In this document: positions 41,785 to 51,109 of the stretch, piece by piece
Layout of the letters: each line of letters opens with the position of its first letter
How positions within the stretch are numbered: position 1 is the first letter of the stretch
Origin: Clostridiales bacterium
Lineage (GTDB): Bacteria; Bacillota; Clostridia; Christensenellales; Aristaeellaceae
DNA: 64,000 nt
NCBI GenBank assembly: GCA_015056205.1
Contig: SVGS01000001.1
Location: 244,365-308,364 of the forward strand
Direction: 5' to 3'
Made by a program: the position numbers and the translations under genes
Notes under the pieces: model-generated
The model's database searches: none
The model's input: the letters and a program-made list of their open reading frames with translations, nothing else
What the model was told of the DNA's origin: nothing

Positions 41785-42384
41785 ATGAATATTGTTTGTC
41801 TGGATCTGGAAGGGGTACTGGTTCCGGAGATCTGGATCGCGTTTTCCGAAGCGACCGGCATTCCTGTGCTTCGCCGCACAACCCGTGATGAACCGGATTA
41901 TGATAAACTGATGCGCTTCCGTTTATCGGTGCTGGAAGAGCACCATCTGGGGCTGAAGGAAATCCAGGACACAATCAGAACCATCGATCCGATGCCCGGC
42001 GCCAGAGCGTTTCTGGATACGCTGCGCAGCGAAACGCAGGTACTGATTCTTTCCGATACCTTTACCCAGTTTGCCTCCCCCCTGATGGAGAAACTCGGCT
42101 GGCCGGCCATCTTCTGCAACGAGCTGCAGGTTGCGCCGAACGGCATGATTTCGGATTATCATATCCGGGTTCAGCAGAGCAAGCTGACAACCGTAAAAGC
42201 GCTGCAGAGCATCGGCTTTGATACCATCGCGGCCGGTGACAGCTATAACGACCTCGGTATGATTCAGGCGAGCAAAGCCGGCATTCTTTTCCGGAGCACC
42301 GAGCAAATCCGCCGCGATCACCCGGAGCTTCCGGCCTGTGATACCTATGACGAGCTGCTTGCCCTGATTCGCAAAGCCTATTAA
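41785..42384 (+). CDS. thrH: ThrH-like phosphoserine phosphatase/homoserine phosphotransferase (HAD)
   Basis: MNIVCLDLEGVLVPEIWIAFSEATGI; LILSDTFTQFASPLMEKLGWPAIFCNEL; AAGDSYNDLGMI. ATG at 41785 preferred over 41623. Confidence 0.88.
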   Translation: MNIVCLDLEGVLVPEIWIAFSEATGIPVLRRTTRDEPDYDKLMRFRLSVLEEHHLGLKEIQDTIRTIDPMPGARAFLDTLRSETQVLILSDTFTQFASPLMEKLGWPAIFCNELQVAPNGMISDYHIRVQQSKLTTVKALQSIGFDTIAAGDSYNDLGMIQASKAGILFRSTEQIRRDHPELPACDTYDELLALIRKAY

Positions 42385-42483
42385 GAGAATAATCTGCAAA
42401 TCCGGATTCGCCGGTCATAAGGTTCCGGCGGTACCGGAAAATGTCTGAGTAATCTGCATTTTGTAGCATTTTTGTAATATTTC

Positions 42484-42512
42484 TTTACATTTACTCAATA
42501 TCGTGTTATACT
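42484..42512 (+). promoter_or_regulatory. Candidate sigma70-type promoter of the peptidoglycan-binding protein gene
   Basis: TTTACA-17 bp-TATACT, 35 bp upstream of the ATG at 42548. Confidence 0.65.
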
Positions 42513-42547
42513 GTGTTTCCAAAATGAATGGCGAGGAGGTTCCGCCC

Positions 42548-43690
42548 ATGAGGAAGCACAGTTTTTTTGTGTTAGGGATAGTTCTGGTAATGCTTGTAAG
42601 CATGAGCGCTGCTTCTGCTCTGGATAAATCGACGCTCTATAACGGCTGCAAGGGCGAAGAGGTCAAAAAGCTGCAGCAGGCGCTGATTGATCTTGGTTAT
42701 CTCGGCGGATATGCTGACGGCGTTTTCGGCCGCAATACGGAAAACGCGGTTCGCAAATTTCAGTCCAAAAATCATTTGAATTCTGATGGGCTTGCCGGAA
42801 AAAAGACTCAGGAGATTTTGTTCGCCAAGGCATCTTCATCCTCATCCTCATCGTCGGCTAAGTCCGCGTCTTCCTCTTCTTCCGCTTCCTCGTCCGCTTC
42901 TTCCGCCTCCTCGGGCGTAAATGGCTCTCTGTTCGGCGGAAATTACGCAACGATCCGAATCGGAGCCAAAGGAGCCCGGGTTACTTCCCTCCAGAAGGCT
43001 TTGTCTGCCGTAGGAGCTTATTCGGGATCCATCGACGGTAAATTCGGATCCGGAACACAGGAAGCAGTTAAACTGTTTCAGAAATCGGAAAAACTGACCT
43101 CGGACGGTCTGGCCGGCAAGAAAACACTGCAGGCGCTGGAAAAGGCTGTTTCCTCCGGAAAGAAAATCAAGGCTTCCGCTTCGTCGGGTTCTGCGTCTTC
43201 TTCCTCATCCTCCTCCGGATCCTCCTCTTCGACCGTGTCCGGCCCGGATTCTTCCTCGGTCAGGCTGCTGCACTGGTATAATGACGTCAAGCCATCGATT
43301 AGCAACGGCCAGCATCTTCAGATTTATGATCCGTCCACCAAAAGCTCCTGGACACTGAAAATTCTCAGCCGCGGAAGACACTGTGACGCTGAACCGCTGA
43401 CCCGGGAAGATACCGATACCATGGTCAAAGCCTTTGGCGGAGTTTATACCTGGGATGTCAAAAAAGTTTATGTCAGGCTGCCTAACGGCACCTGGACCAT
43501 CGGCACGACCCACGACCACCCGCATGACGCCAATACGATTAAGGACAACGGGTTTGACGGTCACCTCTGCGTTCATTTCCTCCGCAATATGGCGGAAACA
43601 GAAGAACTGGATCCTAATTACGGCGTAACCAACCAGAAAGCGATCCGTTCCTTCTGGAAAAGCCTGTCCGGTGAGGATATTGATATCTGA
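42548..43690 (+). CDS. Secreted protein with two PG_binding_1 domains, Ser-rich linkers and an unassigned C-terminal domain
   Basis: Signal peptide; two repeats of the type GCKGEEVKKLQQALIDLGYLGGYADGVFGRNTENAVRKFQ; poly-Ser/Ala linkers; ~140-aa C-terminal domain. Confidence 0.85.
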   Translation: MRKHSFFVLGIVLVMLVSMSAASALDKSTLYNGCKGEEVKKLQQALIDLGYLGGYADGVFGRNTENAVRKFQSKNHLNSDGLAGKKTQEILFAKASSSSSSSSAKSASSSSSASSSASSASSGVNGSLFGGNYATIRIGAKGARVTSLQKALSAVGAYSGSIDGKFGSGTQEAVKLFQKSEKLTSDGLAGKKTLQALEKAVSSGKKIKASASSGSASSSSSSSGSSSSTVSGPDSSSVRLLHWYNDVKPSISNGQHLQIYDPSTKSSWTLKILSRGRHCDAEPLTREDTDTMVKAFGGVYTWDVKKVYVRLPNGTWTIGTTHDHPHDANTIKDNGFDGHLCVHFLRNMAETEELDPNYGVTNQKAIRSFWKSLSGEDIDI

Positions 43691-43765
43691 TTTGATATCT
43701 TGATTCCCTTCCTTGTCCCCGGATCCCAAATCCGGTCTTTCGCCGGAAACTGAACCGTCTTCAGA

Positions 43766-43841
43766 GCTGTCAGGGAAAAAGCCTTGACAGCTTTTGATAT
43801 TTGTGTATAATAGTCCGCTGTCAGGGGAATTTCCCTGACAG
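43766..43841 (+). promoter_or_regulatory. ylxM-ffh operon promoter flanked by two related inverted repeats
   Basis: TTGACA (43784-43789), 16 bp, TATAAT (43806-43811). IR1 43766-43791 GCTGTCAGGGAAAAAGCCTTGACAGC; IR2 43818-43841 CTGTCAGGGGAATTTCCCTGACAG. Confidence 0.75.
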
Positions 43842-43845
43842 AAGG

Positions 43846-44214
43846 ATGATGGTTGTGGCGCTTGAGGAGTTGGGAAAGAAGGTTCATTTATCCTTTCTTT
43901 CCGCTTTTTACGGCAATCTGCTGACGGAAAAGCAGCGCCGCGCCCTTTCTCTCTACTGCGAAGAGGATCTTTCTCTCGCGGAGATCGCAGGAGAGATGGG
44001 GATCTCCCGTCAGGCTGTTCACGAAGCGATTTCCAGGGCTTCCTCCCGAATGGCGGAGATGGAATCATCCCTCGGGCTGGCTGCCAGGTATCGCCAGATG
44101 GAAAACGGTCTGGAGCAACTTCGGCTGATGATTCAGCATCACGATTATGATCAGGCGGAAAAGATGATCGATTCTTTGCTCGCCTGGGATCAGGAGGATC
44201 AGAATGGCCTTTGA
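43846..44214 (+). CDS. ylxM: YlxM family (UPF0122) helix-turn-helix protein
   Basis: LLTEKQRRALSLYCEEDLSLAEIAGEMGISRQAVHEAISRA; directly upstream of ffh. Confidence 0.95.
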   Translation: MMVVALEELGKKVHLSFLSAFYGNLLTEKQRRALSLYCEEDLSLAEIAGEMGISRQAVHEAISRASSRMAEMESSLGLAARYRQMENGLEQLRLMIQHHDYDQAEKMIDSLLAWDQEDQNGL

Positions 44215-45538
44215 CGGCTTAAGTCAAAAACTGCAGAGCGCACTGAAAAAGATGACAGGCCGCGGAAAACTGAACGAACAGGCCGTAAAGGACGGCATGC
44301 GGGAAGTTCGGATGGCTCTGCTGGAAGCGGACGTCAACTACGCGGTCGCCAAGGATTTCATAAAAAAGGTTACCGAGCGTTGTATCGGAGCGGATGTTCT
44401 TTCTTCGCTGTCTCCTTCTCAGCAGGTCATCAAAATCGTCAATGAAGAGATGACTGCGCTGATGGGTAGTACCAACGCCCGTCTGACCTGGTCTTCTTCT
44501 CTTCCTTCTATCATTATGCTCTGCGGTCTGCAGGGCGCCGGTAAAACCACCATGTGCGCCAAACTGGCCGGTTACCTGGCAAAGCAGGGCAAAAAGCCCA
44601 TGCTGGCCGCCTGTGATATTTACCGGCCGGCTGCCATCCGTCAGCTGCAGGTTGTCGGAGAACAGGTTCATGTTCCGGTTTTCGAAAAAGGGACGCAGGA
44701 TCCTGTGAAAACGGCAAAGGAAGCCATCGAATATGCTCGTTATTATCAGCGTGATGTTCTGATCATCGACACGGCCGGCCGTCTGCATATTGACGAAGCC
44801 CTGATGGACGAGCTGCTTCGGATCAAGCAGGCCGTTCATCCGCAGGAAATCCTGCTGACCGTAGACGCAATGACCGGTCAGGACGCTGTGAATGTCGCGA
44901 AAACTTTTGATGAAAAGCTTGATGTGACCGGCGTTATTCTGACCAAGCTGGACGGCGATACCCGGGGCGGCGCGGCCCTCTCCGTAAAGGCGGTAACCGG
45001 AAAGCCAATTAAATTCAGCGGTATCGGCGAAAAACTGACTGATATCGAGCCTTTCTATCCTGACCGGATGGCCTCCCGGATCCTCGGCATGGGTGATGTC
45101 CTGACGCTGATTGATAAAGCCTCGGAAGCTTTCGACGAACAGGATGCCGAGAAATTTGCCAGAAAAGGTCTGAGCAATAAGCTGACCCTGGAAGATTTTC
45201 TGGATCAGATGCAGAGCATGAAAAAGATGGGCGGTCTGAAGAGCATGCTGAACATGCTTCCCGGCATGAGCGGGAAAGATATTGAAGTCGATGATAACGC
45301 GCTCAAAAAGCCGGAAGCCATCATCCGCTCCATGACTCCGCAGGAACGCCGTAACCCGTCCATTCTGAATGCTTCCCGCCGCAAGAGAATCGCTGCAGGC
45401 TCCGGTACCACCGTGCAGGATGTGAACGCCCTGATCCGTCAGTTTGAACAGAGTCAGCAGATGATGAAACAGCTGATGAACAGCAAGGGAAAGGGCAAAG
45501 GCAGGGGACTGCTTCGGATGAAGTTCCCGGACATGTAA
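44204..45538 (+). CDS. ffh: Signal recognition particle protein Ffh
   Basis: MAFDGLSQKLQSALKKMTGRGKLNE; GLQGAGKTTMCAKLAGYL; DTAGRLHIDEALM; Met-rich M domain. Confidence 0.98.
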   Translation: MAFDGLSQKLQSALKKMTGRGKLNEQAVKDGMREVRMALLEADVNYAVAKDFIKKVTERCIGADVLSSLSPSQQVIKIVNEEMTALMGSTNARLTWSSSLPSIIMLCGLQGAGKTTMCAKLAGYLAKQGKKPMLAACDIYRPAAIRQLQVVGEQVHVPVFEKGTQDPVKTAKEAIEYARYYQRDVLIIDTAGRLHIDEALMDELLRIKQAVHPQEILLTVDAMTGQDAVNVAKTFDEKLDVTGVILTKLDGDTRGGAALSVKAVTGKPIKFSGIGEKLTDIEPFYPDRMASRILGMGDVLTLIDKASEAFDEQDAEKFARKGLSNKLTLEDFLDQMQSMKKMGGLKSMLNMLPGMSGKDIEVDDNALKKPEAIIRSMTPQERRNPSILNASRRKRIAAGSGTTVQDVNALIRQFEQSQQMMKQLMNSKGKGKGRGLLRMKFPDM

Positions 45539-45609
45539 CGATTGGACTCATATACCTGGCTATATGATTTCCATATACATTATTCTATTTATTTGAGGAG
45601 GATATCCAG

Positions 45610-45861
45610 ATGTCAGTCAAAATTCGTCTTAAGAGAATGGGAATGAAGAAAAAGCCCTTCTATCGCGTTGTGGTCGCCGATATTCGCAGTCCCCGTGACG
45701 GCCGCTTCATCGAGGAAATCGGTTATTACGATCCCATGACCAAGCCGGCGGAAATTAAAGTGGATAACGACCGTGCCAAGTATTGGCTCGGCGTAGGCGC
45801 TCAGCCTACCGATACCGTCCGTATTCTGCTCAAGAAGTCCGGAGCGATTGAGGAAAAGTAA
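45610..45861 (+). CDS. rpsP: 30S ribosomal protein S16
   Basis: [43 protein letters not shown]. Confidence 0.98.
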   Translation: MSVKIRLKRMGMKKKPFYRVVVADIRSPRDGRFIEEIGYYDPMTKPAEIKVDNDRAKYWLGVGAQPTDTVRILLKKSGAIEEK

Positions 45862-45880
45862 GCAGAGAAAGGATGCATCC

Positions 45881-46108
45881 ATGCAAGAACTTCTTACCTT
45901 TGTAGCGCAGTCTCTCGTGGAACATCCCGAACAGGTAGTTGTCACGGAAACCGAAGGGCCGGAAGCTGTCATCCTTGAGTTGCATGTGGCTGAAGAGGAT
46001 ATGGGAAAGGTCATCGGAAAACAGGGCCGTATAGCCAAGGCCATCCGTGCCGTGGTGAAGGCAGCTACGGCCAAAAACAGCAAGCCTGTTTTTGTAGAGA
46101 TTCAGTAG
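45881..46108 (+). CDS. khpA: KH-domain RNA-binding protein KhpA/YlqC
   Basis: VAEEDMGKVIGKQGRIAKAIRAVVKAA KH motif; ATG at 45881. Confidence 0.95.
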   Translation: MQELLTFVAQSLVEHPEQVVVTETEGPEAVILELHVAEEDMGKVIGKQGRIAKAIRAVVKAATAKNSKPVFVEIQ

Positions 46109-46200
46109 TGTTGTTTTGCGGGATCCAGCGGATCCCGCGTTTTTTCACCTGTCCGATACCGGAACCGTGGTTTTCGGTTTCCGGAAAAAGAGGAAGAACG

Positions 46201-46725
46201 ATGAAGCAGGAGTATTTACTGATTGGAACGGTGCTGAAGCCACAGGGAATTCACGGAGAATGTAAAATCAAATCCTATGCGGCCGATGTGGACTCTTTTC
46301 AGCAGTGGAAGGATTTCTACCGTCTGTCGGACGGTTCCTTTTCTCCCCTTCCCTTTTCTCTGAAACGAATTCATGATGGTTTTGTCTACGCTGTTCTTGG
46401 AAATGCATCTGATATGGAAGGTGCGGAATCTTTCAGAGGATGCGATCTCTATGTTCACCGCCGCGACGCGGCTGAGTCCGGTCAGAACGCTTCTCTCATA
46501 GCCGATCTCATCGGCTGCCGGGCTTTCGATGAATCCGGAACGGAAGTGGGTGTCCTGACGGATGTTCTCCAGCATGGTCCGGTGGACACCTGGGTTTTCC
46601 ATACCCCGTCCGGTCTGCTGATGGCTCCGGCTTTGCTTTCTGTTTTCCCGTCAGTAGACGTCGATGCCGGAAGGATTGAGGTTTGTTCCGAAAGACTGCA
46701 GGAGGTCGCAGTCCGTGAAGATTAA
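46201..46725 (+). CDS. rimM: 16S rRNA processing protein RimM
   Basis: MKQEYLLIGTVLKPQGIHGECKIKSYAAD; between khpA and trmD. Confidence 0.93.
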   Translation: MKQEYLLIGTVLKPQGIHGECKIKSYAADVDSFQQWKDFYRLSDGSFSPLPFSLKRIHDGFVYAVLGNASDMEGAESFRGCDLYVHRRDAAESGQNASLIADLIGCRAFDESGTEVGVLTDVLQHGPVDTWVFHTPSGLLMAPALLSVFPSVDVDAGRIEVCSERLQEVAVRED

Positions 46726-47455
46726 TATCCTGACTATTTTTCCGGAAATGTTCTCCGGTGTCTTCTCGAGCAGCATTCTGGGACGAGCGGTTCAGAACGG
46801 CCTTCTCGAAATAACCTGTACGGATATTCGTCCGTTCTCCCAATCCAAGCATAAGAATACCGATGATTATCCTTTCGGCGGCGGAGCCGGAATGGTCATG
46901 ATGGCGCAGCCGATCATGGATGCCATGGCCAGCGTCTCCGCTTCCATGCCCGGCGCCAGACGGATCTATCTGGGGCCCCGCGGAAGGCGGTTATCCACTT
47001 CGCTTGCACGCTCTCTGGCCCGGGAATCCGGCCTGATACTGCTGTGCGGGCACTATGAGGGAGTGGATCAGCGGGCACTGGATTCCTGTGTGGATGAGGA
47101 AATCAGTATCGGCGATTATATTCTGACCGGCGGTGAAATCGCCGCGATGGTGCTGACGGACTGTGTTTCCCGCTTCATTCCCGGTGTATTGGGAAGCGAA
47201 GCCAGCCCGGAAGAGGAGTCCTTCTCCGACGGGCTGCTGGAATATCCGCAGTATACCCGTCCCCGGGTGATCCGGGATCTCTCCGTTCCCGATGTGCTTC
47301 TCTCCGGAGATCACGCGAAAATCAAAGCCTGGCGAAGGGCAGAGAGTTTGCGGGCTACCGTACGCTTTCGGCCGGATCTTCTGGAAACGGCGAAACTGAG
47401 CGACCGCGACCGGGCTGTATTAAAGGAGATGGTCTCTTGTTCCTCCGAAAGCTGA
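46715..47455 (+). CDS. trmD: tRNA (guanine(37)-N1)-methyltransferase TrmD
   Basis: VKINILTIFPEMFSGVFSSSILGRA; GHYEGVDQRALDSCVDEEISIGDYILTGGE. GTG start at 46715 after GGAGG. Confidence 0.96.
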   Translation: MKINILTIFPEMFSGVFSSSILGRAVQNGLLEITCTDIRPFSQSKHKNTDDYPFGGGAGMVMMAQPIMDAMASVSASMPGARRIYLGPRGRRLSTSLARSLARESGLILLCGHYEGVDQRALDSCVDEEISIGDYILTGGEIAAMVLTDCVSRFIPGVLGSEASPEEESFSDGLLEYPQYTRPRVIRDLSVPDVLLSGDHAKIKAWRRAESLRATVRFRPDLLETAKLSDRDRAVLKEMVSCSSES

Positions 47456-47811
47456 CGGTGATACTGATTCCCCTGAGCATGGTTCTCCTGCTCTGCCTGC
47501 TGACGCCGCTTCTGTCCTCCCTCGGCGGTTTCTGGGGCAGTCTGGCTCTCGGCGCGCTTCTCGGGCTGATGCTGGGGCTTCTGCTTCCGCTTGCCGGGGC
47601 GACGCGGTTCCGCGAACCCTTCGCCTATCTTCTGTGGGTTCCCACTGTGCTGATTCTGCTGGTGCTGCTGTATCAGTACCTGGCCACTCAGGGGGTAGAC
47701 CTGCCGCTGCTTCGTCTGCTGGCGGTTAACGATTCCCGCATTATCACGCTGGAGAGCGCCTTTGCGGCCTATATGCTGACCTTTTCCGTTCGTACCGGAC
47801 GGGGAATATAA
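47437..47811 (+). CDS. Hypothetical membrane protein
   Basis: Hydrophobic 124-aa protein with about four TM segments, translationally coupled to trmD. Confidence 0.6.
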   Translation: MFLRKLTVILIPLSMVLLLCLLTPLLSSLGGFWGSLALGALLGLMLGLLLPLAGATRFREPFAYLLWVPTVLILLVLLYQYLATQGVDLPLLRLLAVNDSRIITLESAFAAYMLTFSVRTGRGI

Positions 47812-47823
47812 CAGGAGGGTATT

Positions 47824-48072
47824 ATGCACACCATTATGCTGGACGGTAATCGATATCATTCTGCGGCTGAGGTTTATCACGCAATTGCTGTTATGCTTTC
47901 TTTTCCTGATTATTTCGGAAATAACGCAGATGCGCTGAACGATTGTCTGTCGGAGCGGAGGCATCCGGCTTCGCTCTGGATTCTCTCCTCCGGCCGGGAT
48001 GAAGTTGCCCGATGCATCGCGCTGATTGCCAGAGTTTTTGAAGACAACGGCGGAACGGTAAAGGAGATCTGA
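47824..48072 (+). CDS. Barstar-family protein
   Basis: IMLDGNRYHSAAEVYHAIAVMLSFPDYFGNNADALNDCLSE: barstar-like FP.YFG.N.DAL.D.L motif. Confidence 0.85.
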   Translation: MHTIMLDGNRYHSAAEVYHAIAVMLSFPDYFGNNADALNDCLSERRHPASLWILSSGRDEVARCIALIARVFEDNGGTVKEI

Positions 48073-48077
48073 TCAGA

Positions 48078-48794
48078 ATGAAAATTCATCTGCTTGGAGT
48101 AAACGGTCCTTTCCCCGAAAGCGGAGGCGCCACTTCCGGCTACCTTCTGGATACCGGTCGCGAACTGATTCAGTTTGATCTCGGATCCGGTGTTCTCTCC
48201 CGGCTGACTGCCAGAACCGCGCCTGAAGCGCTTTCCGCGATTTGTCTTACGCACTGGCATTATGACCATACCGCGGATCTGCCGGTTCTTATGTACCGGC
48301 TCCAGGCCCTCGGAAAACAGATTCGAATTTATGCGCCGGAGGATGAGTCTTCTCCCGTCTTCCGCCTTGTGTCCTCGGAGCCTTCCTTCCTTCTGACTCC
48401 GGTACGCTCCGGGTATTCTTTTCAGATCGGAAATCTCTCGCTGACTGCAGGTCCGGCCCGGCATCCGGTCCCGACGGTCGGCTACCGGATTCACAGTGCT
48501 GAAGCGGACTGGGGCTACACCGGCGATACCAATACGCATCCTGATCTTGTCTCCTTTTATCAGGGCTGCAGGCTGCTCCTCTGCGACGGATTGTTTTCCT
48601 CTGAAACCTGGAGTGAACAGAAGCCGCATCTGTCCGCCTCCCTCGCCGCTCAGCTGGCCTTGGACGCGGCTTGTGAGCAGCTGGTGCTGACGCATTTGAA
48701 TCCCTGTATACCTTCCCGTATGCTCCTGGAAGAAGCGCGGGCCCTTCATCCGCGTGTCACCCTCGCTCAAGCGGGTGGTACGCTGACGCTGTGA
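48078..48794 (+). CDS. MBL-fold metallohydrolase (RNase Z-like)
   Basis: LTHWHYDHTADLPVLMYR; WGYTGDTNTHPDLVSFYQGCRLLLCDGLF; LTHLNP. Confidence 0.88.
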   Translation: MKIHLLGVNGPFPESGGATSGYLLDTGRELIQFDLGSGVLSRLTARTAPEALSAICLTHWHYDHTADLPVLMYRLQALGKQIRIYAPEDESSPVFRLVSSEPSFLLTPVRSGYSFQIGNLSLTAGPARHPVPTVGYRIHSAEADWGYTGDTNTHPDLVSFYQGCRLLLCDGLFSSETWSEQKPHLSASLAAQLALDAACEQLVLTHLNPCIPSRMLLEEARALHPRVTLAQAGGTLTL

Positions 48795-51109
48795 CCCTCC
48801 GGGAAAAAGGCTGGCTGCTTCCGCCGGCCGCCATCTGCCTGACCCTCGGCGTATTGCTCGGCCGGGCTGCCGATTCTGTTCTGTGGGGCGCAGGGGCCTG
48901 TCTTCTCAGTCTCCCGGCTCTCTTTCTGATGCGCTCCGGCAGGCGCTGGATCGCTTTTGGGGTGCTGTCCCTTTCCGTCGGCGTGCTTTCCGGCTATCTG
49001 TCCTTTCATCCATCCCTTCCTCCGGAAGGAGAATACCTTGTCCGGGGAATGATTACCGATGAAATCCGGTCGGGAAACTTCGACAGAAAATCCACCCGCC
49101 TGTCCCATGTTACGCTGGATGGCAAAGCGATGCCGGGCGGGCTTTACTGGTCCTGGTATCCGGATGAGTCTCTGTCGGATCCGCTTCCGGGGGATTATGT
49201 CACCTTCACCGCTGAACTCTATCATCCGGAGGGCGCCTCGAATCCGGACGGCTATAACTTCCGGGAGGAGCTGCTGCGCCGCGGGATGCAGGCTGCCGTT
49301 CACAGTTCAAAGAATCTGCAGTCGGAAAGTGCGCCGTTTTTCTCCCTGCCCGGCGCCGCCGCGCGATGGCGCTATGAGATTTCCTGCCGGCTGATCACTT
49401 CTCTGGGGGATGAAACAGGCCGTTATGCCGCCGGAATGCTTTTCGGCGCCCGTTCCCTTATTCCTTCCGAGGACCGCGCTGCCTTCGCCCGCCTGGGGAT
49501 CGCCCATCTGTTAAGCGTCAGCGGATTTCATGTCGTTGTGCTTTTCTCGCTGCTGTCTTTCGTTTTGCGGCGCCTGTCCGTCGGCCGGAAAGGCATTTTC
49601 TGTATCACGGCATTTGTTCTTGGCCTGTACTGTCTCCTGTGCGGTATGAATCAGCCGGTTCTCCGGGCTTCCCTGCTTCTCCTGCTGGCGCAGTATGGCC
49701 GCATCCGGCTTCGCCCGGTTTCACCCCTGCATCTTCTGTCCGCTGCCTATCTGCTGTTGGTGCTGCTCTCTCCGGTTCAAATTACCGGCGTTTCCTTCCA
49801 GCTGACCTTCGGAGCCATGCTGGGAATCGTGCTGATTTCCCGGTATCTGACGGATCTGTATCACCCATCCAGCCAGCTGCTGCGCAGAATCTGGGAAGCC
49901 TTTTCCATCAGCCTGGGGGTTCAGGCCGGCATTCTTCTGCCTCAGCTCTCCGTTTATCAGCAGTTCCCACTCCTGACCTTTCTGATCAATCCCCCGTCGG
50001 TCCTGATCGGTTCCGCGCTGATTATCTCCTTCTGGCTGGTGCTGTGCCTGCTGCCTGTCCCGGCTTTTGTATCTTTGCTGGCGGCGCCACTTTCCGCCGT
50101 TTCCGGCTTCCTGCTTGAGATCGTCCGGAAGCTGGCCGCCCTGCCCGGCATCAGCCTGTGGACTCCCGCTTCCAACTGGCTGACTGTCCTCGGCGTCCTG
50201 GGAGTCTTTGCCGCTCTTTTCCCGCTGGCACGTTTCCGTTCCTCCTTCCGGATCTTCTCTCTGCTGGCCGGGCTGGCTCTCGTCATCGGCTCCCTTCTCC
50301 CCACCTGGCATAGCGATACGGAATATATCCAGTTCAGCGCCGGAAACGCGGATGCCGCGATTCTCTGGGATCAGGATCGGATCTATGTCTATGACGCCGG
50401 AGAAGCGGACGGGATTGTCAGCGGATTTCTCCGCCGACGGCGGCTGACGCCGGATGCGGTGATTCTCTCCCATCTTCACTCGGATCACGCCGGCGGTCTT
50501 CAGTCTCTGCTGGACGACGGCATTCCGGTACCGATCCTTTATCTGCCGGAAGGGGCGGAAGAACAGGTGATTCATGAGAATATGCTGGCTCTGCTGGATA
50601 AGCTGCGCAGGCAGGGAACTGAAATCCGGACGCTGAAGCGCGGCGATATGCTTTCCTTCCCTTCGGGAACGTTGACCGTCCTCTGGCCGGAAGCCGGCCG
50701 GATTCGTCCCGCCCAGGATGCCAATAACTATTCCCTGGTTTCCCTGCTGAACCTGAAGGGAACCACCATCCTGGAAAGCGCGGATCTGCCGGGCGCCTAC
50801 GATACCTACGCGGCGGAACCGGCCCGGATTCTGAAAGCGCCTCATCATGGCTCCCCCACATCCTCGACCGGGGATTTCCTGCGTCAGGTTGATCCGGAGG
50901 TTGTCCTGCTGACCTGCCGGAGAGAACAGCGGGCGGACGATTATCAGCAGGCGCTGAGCGGCGCCGGAATTGTTCCCCGTCTCTTCGCCACCGCGCGCAG
51001 CGGAGCTGTTTTCATCCGTTTTACCGATTCCGGTTTTGAAGCAACCCCCTTCCTTCCAGATCGGGGGCAGCAGGGATCGATTGACTCCGACGGAGGTATT
51101 ACCCCATGA
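48791..51109 (+). CDS. comEC: ComEC/Rec2 family DNA internalization protein
   Basis: LGIAHLLSVSGFHVVVLFSLL; multi-TM competence region; C-terminal MBL domain ILSHLHSDHAGGLQSLL and LKAPHHGSPTS. Confidence 0.95.
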   Translation: MTLREKGWLLPPAAICLTLGVLLGRAADSVLWGAGACLLSLPALFLMRSGRRWIAFGVLSLSVGVLSGYLSFHPSLPPEGEYLVRGMITDEIRSGNFDRKSTRLSHVTLDGKAMPGGLYWSWYPDESLSDPLPGDYVTFTAELYHPEGASNPDGYNFREELLRRGMQAAVHSSKNLQSESAPFFSLPGAAARWRYEISCRLITSLGDETGRYAAGMLFGARSLIPSEDRAAFARLGIAHLLSVSGFHVVVLFSLLSFVLRRLSVGRKGIFCITAFVLGLYCLLCGMNQPVLRASLLLLLAQYGRIRLRPVSPLHLLSAAYLLLVLLSPVQITGVSFQLTFGAMLGIVLISRYLTDLYHPSSQLLRRIWEAFSISLGVQAGILLPQLSVYQQFPLLTFLINPPSVLIGSALIISFWLVLCLLPVPAFVSLLAAPLSAVSGFLLEIVRKLAALPGISLWTPASNWLTVLGVLGVFAALFPLARFRSSFRIFSLLAGLALVIGSLLPTWHSDTEYIQFSAGNADAAILWDQDRIYVYDAGEADGIVSGFLRRRRLTPDAVILSHLHSDHAGGLQSLLDDGIPVPILYLPEGAEEQVIHENMLALLDKLRRQGTEIRTLKRGDMLSFPSGTLTVLWPEAGRIRPAQDANNYSLVSLLNLKGTTILESADLPGAYDTYAAEPARILKAPHHGSPTSSTGDFLRQVDPEVVLLTCRREQRADDYQQALSGAGIVPRLFATARSGAVFIRFTDSGFEATPFLPDRGQQGSIDSDGGITP

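Noticed and set aside
49721-50848. 375-aa minus-strand ORF
   Set aside because: Antisense to comEC; low-complexity Gln/Arg composition.
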